A stretch of DNA of 64,000 bases, taken from contig JH720310.1 in NCBI GenBank assembly GCA_000231825.2, forward strand, positions 335,478 through 399,477, given 5' to 3'. Origin of the DNA: Tetrahymena elliotti 4EA. Taxonomy: Eukaryota > Ciliophora > Oligohymenophorea > Hymenostomatida > Tetrahymenidae. The position numbers and the translations under genes were made by a program. The notes under the pieces were generated by a model. The model was not told where the DNA came from and ran no database searches. It saw only the letters and a list, made by a program, of their open reading frames with translations. Each line of letters begins with the position of its first letter. Within the stretch, counting starts at the first letter, position 1. This document shows, one piece after another, positions 11,813 to 23,063 of the stretch.

Positions 11813-13520
11813 TCAAATTTAAAGCTTTTTGATAGATAATATTTCCAATTCTTAAACATTTTGAATATTATAAATGCCAATAACTATTCTATATTTCTTT
11901 TATTTATTGAATAAATTAGATGATGATTTCTAATAATTAATATCAGTAGCATTTGCATCTGAGAAAACTAAGAACTATTTATTCACACAGAAATACATCT
12001 CAAATATAGAATTTGGTTCTTTTACTTCATTTATAGTTTGTCCTTTAAGTGCTGTTTTACAATCAGTTTCTTTAATCCAAGAAAATATTTTGATTGCCTT
12101 ACTATTATAGATTTCAGAATTTTATTTTTCTGTATTTATCAAACCAATTAAAATATGGCCCTAGCCATTTGGTTAAACATTTTTAATTCTAAAAATAACC
12201 TAGTAGAGTTTATTATTTTCTACAATTTATGAGGAATAGGCTTTGTTATCTCTTTTAGTTGAATTTGCAAAAATTATTGAATTATTATTTGTGTTATCAA
12301 CTTTTATCTCAAGTTAATTATAATTAGTGGCTTATTAGAATTTATATTCACTTATTCTATTAATTGAACAAGTATTTTTATATTTTTAAATTATTTATTC
12401 AACATTTTCAACAGAATATTCGAAATTCTCAATATAAATTTCATTTTAAGAATTATTCATTTTATCCTCAATATTAATAATTTATTTAAATTATTTGATG
12501 AAACTATCAGTTAACTAGTCAATTTATTGCTTTTTAGTTTATATCTATGAATATATATCTTTAGAAAGTCTCTCTTTGAACATTTTAGTAACTGAATCAG
12601 AATCATTATATGCTGCATTCAAATATTCATGTACTTTCTTTTATTTATCTAAGAGATTACTATCTTCAATTAAGATATTGGCTAATACTGCAAGTTTAGA
12701 ATTCTCTTGATAAAAACTTGGGAAATCTTCTTCTTGTGTTTGTTGAATAATTGCGTTTAAGAGTTCCTTCTTCTATTAGTCTATACATATTTATATTTTT
12801 AGCTTAATTTAATCAAATAAACCTTCTACATCCTACTAACTATTCTATTAATTATGTGAAAAACTCTCTTTCAAATATGATCTAATAGGATTTTCATCAA
12901 TTTCATTTATTTCATCATTTAATATTGGAAGATATTTAATGTATATTTATTTGTTACTTCTAGCATCAAGTAAATCTTGTATTAAAATTAACTTACCAAC
13001 TTTAGGATTTTCAGAGACACAGCGGCAACATAAAATAGGATTTTAACAATCCTTCTTTACTTATATAAACATAACGCTTTAATCTTAATGAAAATCACAC
13101 TTATTTAGTTATTGTTATGTCTAATTCATTTCTCTTTATTTTTACTTAAGTCGAATAATTTATTTTTTGTTTTAATTTATTTGGAAATTAAAAATCTAAG
13201 TAGATGATTTAATAGAGTCTACTTACAGAAATCTTTTAAAAGATGATCAGATATTAGAATAAATACTATATTAATCTTAATGTAGATAGAATTTATTTAG
13301 ATGATATCTGATTCATTTATTTTTTATTTTTTACTTTCATTTAATATTCATTGGTTTTTATCAATATTTGAGAAATTAAAATGCTAAAAATATTATTTAA
13401 TAAAATTTACTTGCATGAATTTTTAAAAATTTGATATGATATTAGATTTTTAGGATGAGAGAAAAGGTAGGCATTTAATGAAAACAAGATTTATTTCAAT
13501 ATTTAAAAAATTAAATTTTT
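11600..13520. repeat. Tandem duplication unit, copy 1
   Basis: Matches copy 2 (about 14050-15860) along its length, including 3' flank, coding region and 5' flank. Shared landmarks: cattattcaattacatca/ttatttacatcacttca at the left end, the whole zinc-finger gene, and the right-end block around gatattagatttttagga and aaggtaggcatttaat (13440-13475 versus 15755-15810). Both copies also contain a smaller nested duplication of the start-codon region (see findings). Confidence 0.8.
11813..13129 (-). CDS. Zinc-finger coiled-coil protein, paralog 1
   Basis: Intronless, 438 aa. Seen: an N-terminal Cys/His cluster C11-x2-H14-x19-C34-x2-C37 (with extra Cys28 and Cys35), which resembles a B-box-like zinc site; then a Glu/Gln/Lys-rich helical middle section; then a distinct C-terminal region with K-T-A-L-K-G-Q-T-I, F-E-M-Y-F-C-V-N-K-Q-F and K-K-Y-R-I-V-I-G-I-Y-N-I. 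I do not recognise the C-terminal domain; its alternating hydrophobic pattern suggests a beta-rich fold. The adjacent paralog at 14228-15463 keeps the whole architecture, and the protein at 57617-59506 has the same zinc spacing. Function unknown; TRIM-like adaptor or ubiquitin roles are conceivable but not shown. The start is the first ATG of the frame. Confidence 0.72.
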
Positions 13521-14049
13521 ATACAGATATCGTTGATTTATTTTGGAAATATAATTTAATAATTAAATATTTAAATTTGTTGAGACTATCAATTTAATCT
13601 AAATTATATTAATGAATAGTCAATACTCTATTAATATATTCTACTATTGTTTTGATTACAGTTAAGATTTTCTATTGCTTCCATAATTATCAATTACTAA
13701 AAAATTAAAAAATTTAAATCTTAAAAAAAATGAAGAAAAAATAAGTTAAGTTAATTTAGTTAACTAAAATGTATTGATAACTGCAATTTGTCTAATTTGT
13801 TTCATATTAAGTAGTGATTTTAAAGATTATTATTATTTTAGGTAAATATTTTAATTGTACCATTCTCACTTTTTGAATCTTCTTAATGATTGTTAATTGA
13901 ATTCTTTTAAATTCCAAAGCTATGGTGAAGGTTCAATCGCGAGCCATTCACTATGAATCATATCTAAACCTCTTGAAATAGTTCAAAATAGTACGTACAT
14001 TAAGTCAGTGGTGTAAATGAATAAATATATGATCATGAAAAAAAATAAA
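13130..14049. other. Spacer between duplicated zinc-finger genes
   Basis: Holds the 5' flank of paralog 1 with a nested repeat of its start region (about 13250-13330), then A/T-rich spacer. A short less A/T-rich island at 13910-14020 contains a 32-codon plus-strand frame (13922-14020, ATG to TGA, with I-H-Y-E-S-Y-L and L-S-Q-W-C-K) that looks protein-like but is far too short to identify. Confidence 0.4.
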
Positions 14050-14227
14050 TGAATAAAAAAACTTAAAAAATACTTGAATGAATATTTATTTATTTACATC
14101 ACTTCACTAAATAGTAAAAAACATAAGAATAAAATTATTTTTATTAATTGATAAATAATTAATTATTCATTTAAACAACTAATCTCTTAATTAAATTTAT
14201 GAAATAGTGATAATTATATCTATTTAA

Positions 14228-15463
14228 TCAAATTTAAAGCTTTTTGATAGATAATATTTCTAATTCTTAGTCATTTTGAGTATTATAAATACCAATCACT
14301 ATTCTATATTCCATATATTAATTGAATAAATTAGATGATATTTGCTAATAATTAATATTAGTAGTATTTACATCTGAGAAAACTAAGAATTATTTATTCA
14401 CACAGAAATACATTTCAAAAGTAGAATTTGGTTCTTTTAATTCATTTATAGTTTGTCCTTTAAGTGCTGTTTTACAATCAGTTTCTTTAATCCAAGAAAA
14501 TATTTTNNNNNNNNNNNNNNNNNNNNNNNNNNNNNNNNNNNNNNNNNNNNNNNNNNNNNNNNNNNNNNNNNNNNNNNNNNNNNNNNNNNNNNNNNNNNNN
14601 NNNNNNNNNNNNNNNNNNNNNNNNNNNNNNNNNNNNNNNNNNNNNNNNNNNNNNNNNNNNNNNNNNNNNNNNNNNNNNNNNNNNNNNNNNNNNNTATTAA
14701 TTGAACAAGTATTTTTATATTTTTAAATTATTTATTCAACATTTTCAACAGAATATTCAAAATTTTCAATATAAATATCATTTTTAGAATTATCCCCAAG
14801 GGTATTAGTAGTTTCTTTAAATTATTTGATGAAATTATCAGTTAACTAATCAAGTTATTGCTTCTTAGTTTATATCTATGAATATCTAATCTACTAAGAA
14901 AGTCTCTCTTTGAGCGTTTAAGTAACTGAATCAGAATCATTATATGCTGCATTAAAATATTCATGTACTTTCTTTTATTTATCTAAGAGATTACTATCTT
15001 CAATTAAGATATTAGCTAATACTGAGAGTTTAGCGTTCTCTTGATAAAATTTTGGTAAATCTTCTTCTTATGTTTGTTGAATAATTGTATTTAAGATTTC
15101 TTTCTTCTATTAATCTATATAACTTACTATCTTTAGCTTAATTTAATCAAATAGATCTTCTACTTCCTACTTATTATTCTGTTATTTATGTGAAAAATTT
15201 TCTTTTAAATATGATCTAATTGGGTTTTCATCAATTTCATTTATTTCATCACTTAATATTGGAAGATGTTTAAGATATATTTATTTGTTATATCTAGCAT
15301 CAATTACATCTTGTATTAAAATTAACTTACAAACTTAAGGATTTTCAGAGATACAACGGCAACATAAAATAGGGGTTTGACAATTCTTCTTTACTTAAAT
15401 AAACATAACGCTTTAATCTTAATGCCTACTACATTTATTTAGTTGTTATTATATCTGATTCAT
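14228..15463 (-). CDS. Zinc-finger coiled-coil protein, paralog 2 (interrupted by assembly gap)
   Basis: Reads from ATG at 15463 to TGA at 14228-14230, with 188 undetermined bases at 14507-14694. It keeps the N-terminal C-x2-H-x19-C-x2-C zinc pattern, the E-I-D-E-N-P-I-R-S-Y-L block and the same C-terminal region as paralog 1, with many conservative changes, so both copies look maintained as coding. The frame stays open across the gap at its stated length, giving 412 codons against 439 in paralog 1. The shortfall may be real or may reflect an estimated gap size. Function unknown, as for paralog 1. Confidence 0.68.
14507..14694. other. Assembly gap (188 N)
   Basis: Run of undetermined bases inside the second zinc-finger paralog. 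Confidence 0.99.
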
Positions 15464-16170
15464 TTCTCTTTATTTTTTGCTTTAGTGTACTTATTTATTA
15501 TTTGTGAAGTTTATTTATTTGTAGGAATCTTTTAAAAGTTGATCTGATATTAGCTTAATAATATATTAATATTAACGCCTATAGAATTTATTTAGTTATA
15601 AAGATATCCTATCTTATTCATTTCTCTTTATTTTTACTTTCTTTTACTATTTAATATTATCTTAATTCATTGATTTTTATCAGTATTTGTGAAATTAAAA
15701 AGCTAAAAAGAGTATTTAATAGAATTTACTTGATGAATCTTTAGACTCTTGATATGGTTGATATTAGATTTTTAGGATCAGCGAAAAGGGAAAAGGTAGA
15801 CATTTAATAAGGACAAGATTTATTTTAATTTTAAAAATATTAATTCTTAAAAAATGTTAGTACAATTGAATAAAAATGATACTATCTGTTTATTAATTTT
15901 AGCTAAAATAATTTCATATTTTTGAATAAATTGAAATATAAAATATTATATTTGTTTTATTCCCTTGAAGATTGTTTAGTTTTACTAGTTTATTAATTCA
16001 AAATCAACAGATTTATTTTAGAATTGCAAAATTTTTAGTTTTGAATAAGAAAAAATTCAAATTAATTTATTGATTGATTGATTAGTTTACTTTTTTTGCA
16101 AACTTCAAAAAAACAAACATTATTTTTGATTTAAAGATTTTAAAGGAATAATAATAGTAGCGTTTAATTT

Positions 16171-19100
16171 ATGAAACCAATTAGAAGTAGCTCATAAAAG
16201 AGTTTAGCAAACTCAATTAATTCAAATAGAGCTTCAGAGTGTATTTAAGTTTGTATAAGATTGAGGCCTCTTCTTAGACCGTAGGAAGATGAAGAGGCAT
16301 GGGATATAAATAAGAAAACTTAATAAATTTATTCATTAATTGATCAGAAATCTTCGCTTGTAATCAATAACGAAATAACAGATAACATGTCATTAAAAGA
16401 CAGAAAGCGTCTTATTGAAGCAGGAAACAATTCAATATTTTTTACATTTGGTAAAGCATTAAAAATTACCCACATAATTCTTTAAACTCAAATTTGGCTT
16501 CATATTTCATTTCAATATTTTCAATGTTATTTTGAAATAATAAAATGAATGATATTTTTTATGTGAAATAAAAGATAATATGGAAGGGCCAGAAGTGAGA
16601 ACTTAAACAATTTATAATAAAATGGGGAAACATATCATTAATTCTGTTTTAGAGGGATTTCATGGATCTATTTTATGTTATGGGTAAACTACTTCAGGAA
16701 AAACATTTACTATGTTAGGTTAGCCAGAAAACCCTGGTATTCTACCTTGTAGTATTAGAGATTTATTTAATTTAATTCAAAAATAAACTAATGAGGAATT
16801 TAATGTTTGGGTTAGTTATATGGAAATCTATAATGAAAATATTAATGATTTATTGGCTCCCTAGCAATCCAATCTTAAAATTATTGAAGATTCTAAATGG
16901 GGAACTATAGTCCAAGGTCTCAAAATGCAAAGAGTTTGGAATTTTGAGCAAGCCATAGTCCTCATGAATTATGGAGAAGAACATAGAAAATATCGTGAGA
17001 CATCAATCCATGAACATTCTTCTAGATCCCATACTGTCTTCAAAATTGTAAAAATACTTCCTATTAACTTATTATTTCTAGATTAATTATCTATATTTAT
17101 ATGTATACTTTAGGCAATTTGCATAAAGCTACTCAAAATAAATTAATTTTCTTATTTGCTTTTTATATTAATTTAAAGTATTTGGAGAGTTTTAGTAAAG
17201 ATCTAAATACAGGATATAAAAAGACTAGGTATTCATGTTTGGTAATCTATTTAAATAAATTTAATATTTTGGAATAATGGATATTTATTATAATCTTAGA
17301 ACCTAGTTGATTTAGCAGGATCGGAAAGATTATCTGAAATAGATTTTAATCCAAATACTTTAGGGGAGACAGGTTATATTAATAAAAGTTTATTTATTTT
17401 AGCAAACTGTATAAATAAGTTGGCAGAGGGTAAAAAATAACATATTCCTTATAGAGATTCTAAATTAACAAGAATATTAACTTAGGCTCTTGGTGGTAAT
17501 TCTTTTACTTCTATTATATGCTGTGTTTCTCCTGCTGTTTGCAATTTCAATTAAACTGTATCTACATTGAGATTTGCAACAAGAGCTAAAATTATATAAA
17601 ATAAACCAATAATAAATGAAATTGGTGATGATCTTATTGATAATTAATCAGTTAGTGTTAATGAATATAAAAAGCTAGAAGAAAATCTAGGTCAAGTAAA
17701 AATCATTTTTTATATAAATAGATTAATAATTTCTTTTCAATAATTTATTATGTTCTTAGTTAAATTCTATTTATGAAAAGTAACTTAAAGAAAATGAATC
17801 TCTTTCACAGTAAAACATTAAATTGAAAAATGAAATTTCTCTTTTATAAAACAAAATGGCAGATATGTCTTTTGAGTTAAATGAACTTATGAATTCCATA
17901 ACCTTGGAAAGAAAAAAATCAGAAGCCTTAGAGCAAGACCAAAAAAAATCAAAAATAACTTCTGTAAAATTCATTCTAATTTAATCTATTAATGTATTAA
18001 TTTAAATTTTATTAGGGGACCGACTTACAGTCTTAATAAATTTCGGAATCGATTATCAACTAATAAAATAGCTTAATGAAAAACATAAATAATGAGTAGA
18101 CTTTTTTAGAAAATGCAATTAATCTTGTTATCCCAATGATTAAAGAAGCTCTTCATATCAAATCTCATGATATTTCTCATGAAATGGAATATTTTTATTC
18201 AGAAAGTAAAAAAATCTCACAACTCTACCAGTAAGTTAGCTCTTTTAATAATTTAATAATATGTTATTTACTAATTTTGAATTCAATCTACCCAAAATAG
18301 CCACTAATTGATGAATTAAAGTTCTTATTTATTAAAAAATGCTCAATTAATATACTTTAAACCCTCATTAATTAAGGCCAAAACAAAAATCACTTTTTAT
18401 GTTAGAATTTTGCCTTATGGACTTATTTCAAAATTTCAAAATATTTTAATTTTCTGTAATTAATTAATCAGAATTTAGAGTATTATAAAATGAGTTATTT
18501 TAATTTTTTAAATAATCAAAAAAGATAAAAAAATAAATTAAAAAAGATTTTAATTGAAATTTGCTCAATAATTGAATGAAATATCTTTTAACGAAATTAA
18601 ATTTAATTTATTTAAGGAAAATGATATTTAAAATTTTTATATTTTGTTTTAGAAGAATGATGATTTATATAGGTTTGAATATTTAAATTGAATTAGATTA
18701 GAAATTTAAAATTTAAAATGAGAGTACAAATAATATTTTAAATATAAATAGAAAGGAGTTATTTGCACTTTAAAATAAATACTCTGAAGGGATAAAGCAA
18801 ATTGTGAAATAAATTTGTTAGGAGGAGAAGTAATTTTTACCTATTAAGTCTTTTGTTGAAACATTGAGTACTTTTAATAGCATAAGCTAATAGAATTGGG
18901 AAAGCAAAGATTTAAATTAGAAGAAAGTTTAGTAAGTAAATGAGGGATTGGATAGATAATAAATAAATAGAAAATAAAACTAAGAGGAAGAATATGATGA
19001 AGCTTTATAGAGAGGAAGAATTCTGATATAAAAGATAGAAGAAAAATAGCTATTTAGAGATATTTAATTTAGCTTTATGGATATTATTAATTAGATTGAT

Positions 19101-21776
19101 TTAAAAGAAAGTATGAATGAGTAATAAATTTAAATAGTTTTGTTTTCTTTAAAGAATCAATATGATCAGTTTTAGAAATAATATGATGATGAATATGAAA
19201 AATACAGAAATGAATTAGAATTCTTTTACAGGAGAAAAATAAGCATTATCAAAAATTAGCAAATTTCTGGCTACAATTCTATATCACTGTTATAAGAAAT
19301 CACATAAGATCATGAAAGTAAATTGACTATTCTAAGACATATTTATGAATAGGAAAAAAATCACTTGGAGCAAGCTTACATTGCCACTATTAAATAAATT
19401 GAAGACTTAATTCATCGAAATTCTTATGGTAGTATGCCTTTTAGTAATTAAGAAGTTTATAAATAAAGTAATGGAAACTAAAAAGATGGGGGGGGCTATT
19501 ATAGGAATTATGATGAAAGTTAAACTGAAAATTCTCTTTAATATGATTCAAGTTATGCTTCTAGCATTAATTAAAGCGGAATGTCAAAAGCATGTGATAA
19601 TCCACTTCTTAGAAAAGATATCAATAGTTAAAAATTTTTACAAACTGGTAAACAATAATAATCACTTTTTAAAACCCCAAAGTTTGATTAATTTGCTGCT
19701 ATAAATGTAATATAAATTATTAAAATTAATTCACATAAATTAACAACTATTTTTATTGTTTTTAAGCAAAATAATTCTACCAGATTGAATGATACAAATA
19801 AAACACAAAATGAATCTGAAACCTAAATAATCCTCTCAAAACCTTCATATAATGGCATAGTCTATATATGGGGAAATGGTAAAGACGGAAGATTGGGTAT
19901 AGATGGAGAAAAACCCTTTAAATTCCCACAAATTATACCAAATCTTTAAGCTTGTTAAGTAAGTCTTGGTTATCATCATTCAGCTTGCATCTCAACCTAA
20001 GGTTAACTCCTAACTTGGGGAAGAGGAAATAGAGGATAATTAGGTAACTTTTTCATTCATTAAATGATACCTTCTTAAAAAGTAATTTATAATAAAAGGT
20101 CATTCTAGCTTTGAAAATAGTGTTTTACCAACACCAATTAATTTCTTTAGCAAGGTAAATTCTTCAGCAATCTTTATTTTTCTTAAAATGCTATTTGAAC
20201 TTAAATTTTTGATTAATTTTCATTAATAAATAAAATTAGTAATAAAAAATTACATTAAATTTGGAAATATTTTCATGAATAAACTTCTCAATTGAAAATA
20301 TTTTTAAATAAAATTTGAAATTATTACAAAATTAAATTAAATTTAGGAAATTTTTTCATTTCAAGAAATCACCAAAATAATTAACATTATTGAAACTTGA
20401 ATATGAAGATTTTATTAATAAATAAAATGATATTTCTTAAAAATAATATCAAATATTTTAATGAATAAAGAAAATTAAGTTTTAGTTTTTAATTTTATTC
20501 AATTTTGAAATATTTTCATTGATAAAAACAATAAAATTTGTAAATTAAAAATGATTTAATCTTTAGAAATAGTTTTATCAATAATGAGAATAAAATTTTG
20601 TAAATGAAAAATGATACTAATTATCTAAAATATTAATATAAAGATGTAAATTGTTAGTGTTGGATGTGGATGGTAGCATACATTAGCTCTAACAAATGAT
20701 GGAAGAGTTTTTTCATGGGGATTTGGAGAAGATGGATAACTTGGATTGGGTGACTATCAAAGTTAAAATAGCCCTTAATATGTAAATTCACTAGAAGGAT
20801 ATTTTGTAACATAAATAAATGCTGGTCATAGCCACTCTTCAGTTATAACTTCTGAAGGTATATTAATGATGTTTGGATGCAATACTGATCATAGATTAAT
20901 GAATAAGACTAATTAAAATTAATTTTTGCCTTGTATCACTGAACTAGAATTTTTAAGATAGGAATATGGATCTGATTATAATGCTATTAAAGTTTCATTA
21001 GGAGTCAATCACTCTGCAGTTATCGCTAGTAATTATTATCAAAAGTTTAATCTAAATTTATCTTTACTTTTTAATATAGAAAATGGAAATTTATATACAA
21101 GTGGGTTAGGTAACGAGGGCTAGTTAGGTAGCTTCATTAGTGAAGATACTCCAAACAGTTTGATGATACAAAAAAATATTAATGAATTAAGCGAATACTC
21201 CAAATTTGAAGAAGACCAATAAGAAAATTAAGATTAATTTGATAGAATTTGTTACTTTAATAAAGTCAATTTCTTTAACAAGAAAAATAAAGCAATTCAA
21301 GTATCTTGTGGCGACAGCTTTACTTTAGTTATAAATGGTATTTATTTATTTCTTAATATAACACAGATAATTGAATTGTTTTTTTGTAATTAAAAGAACT
21401 AAATCAAGTTTATTCATTTGGTAAGGGATCCTATTACAGATTAGGTCATTTAGATATATAAAGCAATCAAAATGTATATGAGCCAAAATTAATAGAATCT
21501 CTTAAGAACTTTAAAATAACTTCAGTCTCCACAGGCTGCAGACATGCAGTAGCAATTACAAATGATGGAAAAGTATACACGTGGGGATTTAATTTCTATG
21601 ATCAGCTAGGCCTAGGAGACTCTGAAAAAGATTATCAACAGTAAATACTTTTTAAAAATTAAATAATTTTAATAATTAATAACTCAAAAAGGCCAACTAA
21701 AGTAACAAAATTGGGAGGACTAAATGTAAAACAAAGTAGCTGTGGGTACTTCCATACTTCTGTTTTGGTCGTCTGA
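16171..21776 (+). CDS. Kinesin motor - coiled coil - RCC1 repeat fusion protein
   Basis: Thirteen exons whose phases and lengths all agree (16171-16450, 16575-17047, 17179-17241, 17300-17695, 17760-17963, 18016-18230, 18653-19706, 19767-20043, 20099-20154, 20644-21028, 21080-21337, 21397-21640, 21692-21776), giving 1329 aa. Residues about 24-372 are a complete kinesin motor: P-loop G-Q-T-T-S-G-K-T (130-137, its Gln encoded by TAA), H-S-S-R-S-H, D-L-A-G-S-E (276-281) and Y-R-D-S-K-L-T-R. The N-terminal motor position and S-L-F-I-L-A-N-C-I-N-K-L resemble kinesin-7/CENP-E. Residues 380-890 are mostly coiled coil; 920-1329 are RCC1-type beta-propeller repeats (W-G-x-G-x-x-G-Q-L-G-type turns). Inferred: a plus-end-directed microtubule motor with a propeller cargo or regulatory head. 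The join is supported by one continuous exon (18653-19706) and an in-phase intron into the first RCC1 exon. Confidence 0.85.
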
Positions 21777-23063
21777 ATAAACTCAATCTTAGCAACTTAT
21801 TTAAACTCATTAATTAACTAATTATATTATATACATACCTATATTTATTTGTCATTCTCTTAGTTATTAAACAAAGATCTAGGCCACTTATTATTCTTCT
21901 TAAAATTTTCATCATATATCAAATCAGAATTCTGTTTGCCTTCTACATCTTCAAAACATGATTTTAATTTAATTTCTATTCACTTTACTTTTGAAATTTT
22001 CACTTTGTTATTTCTTAGATTATTTTGAATTTTTCATTTAAATTTTGAATTTTTCTTCTGTCTCTCTATTTTATTTCTTGGTCTTAATTATTTGATAAAT
22101 TAAAAAAAGATTGATAGTTGCATGCTCTTCTCATTTAATTTATTTATTTTATTTTTGTTTTTGTTTTCTATTTATTCTTATTTGTTTTATTTTGTTTACT
22201 TTTACTTTTATTTTTATTTAGTTATTTATTAGTCTATTTATTTTAATTATTTATTTATCTATTAATTTTTATTTTTAATTTTTTGTCTTTTTCTTTTAAG
22301 TAACTGAAAGCTCCTCAAACATCATTTTTCCTCACATTCTCAAGTCTCTGTCATCAATAGTAGTTCTTTCTTAAATGTTCAAAATCTAGTTAAAAAATAC
22401 TAATTATATAGATTAGAATACTAAGAAAGAATTTTAAGATATTATCTTGTTTATTATTTTTTATTTTTTTTTGAAATAACAATTGTCTCTATCTAAAACA
22501 TTCTTCCATGTTTTAAATGAACATTTTTAAGTAAAAGGATATTTTTTATTAGATAATTATCTTTTAGTCGAGTGTTTAAAAACTTGGGGTATATTCTCAT
22601 TTAGCAATTAAGATTTATTTGACTATATCGCATTGGATTATTGCTTTAAATGAGAAATTGGGCTTTAAAAAATTTGAGATAATATCGAATAAAAAATTAT
22701 ACTTTTCCTTCTTCTTTTTTTTTTTTGTAATTTTTTAATTAAAAAATAATTATATGAATTTTTTTTTCTAATGGGGAATTTAAATGATCAAATAAATTGA
22801 AAGATAAAATTTTGATAAAAGAATCATCTTAAAAATAAAAAAATATTGATTTAATAAATTTATTAAGAATCCATCATTAAATAATCACAGAAATATTAAT
22901 GTTCGTTTTCTTTAGTATTTTTCTTTCAAATCAATTAATTAAAATTAAGGTTTGAGTTTAATTTGAATGAAATTGCTTTGTAAACATTTTAATTGTTAAA
23001 CCAACAAAAAATATATATATGTGCAAATAGAATAATTATTTTATAAGTATTTTCTCTTTATGT
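21777..23063. other. Convergent intergenic region, T-rich
   Basis: Between the kinesin-RCC1 stop and the UBA3 stop. The 22130-22290 stretch is a T-rich run of Ttta/tttta units. No open frame with protein-like composition was found on either strand. Confidence 0.5.

Larger units (their letters stand above)
14050..15860. repeat. Tandem duplication unit, copy 2
   Basis: Second copy of the 11600-13520 unit in the same orientation, displaced by about 2.4 kb. It includes the paralogous gene and the nested 5' repeat. An assembly gap (14507-14694) lies inside it, as expected where similar repeats are hard to assemble. Confidence 0.8.

Noticed and set aside
13922..14020. 32-codon frame between the zinc-finger paralogs
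   Set aside because: Protein-like composition but too short to support; possibly a relic exon.
19426..19704. 92-codon plus-strand frame
   Set aside because: Out-of-frame reading inside the large coiled-coil exon of the kinesin-RCC1 gene.
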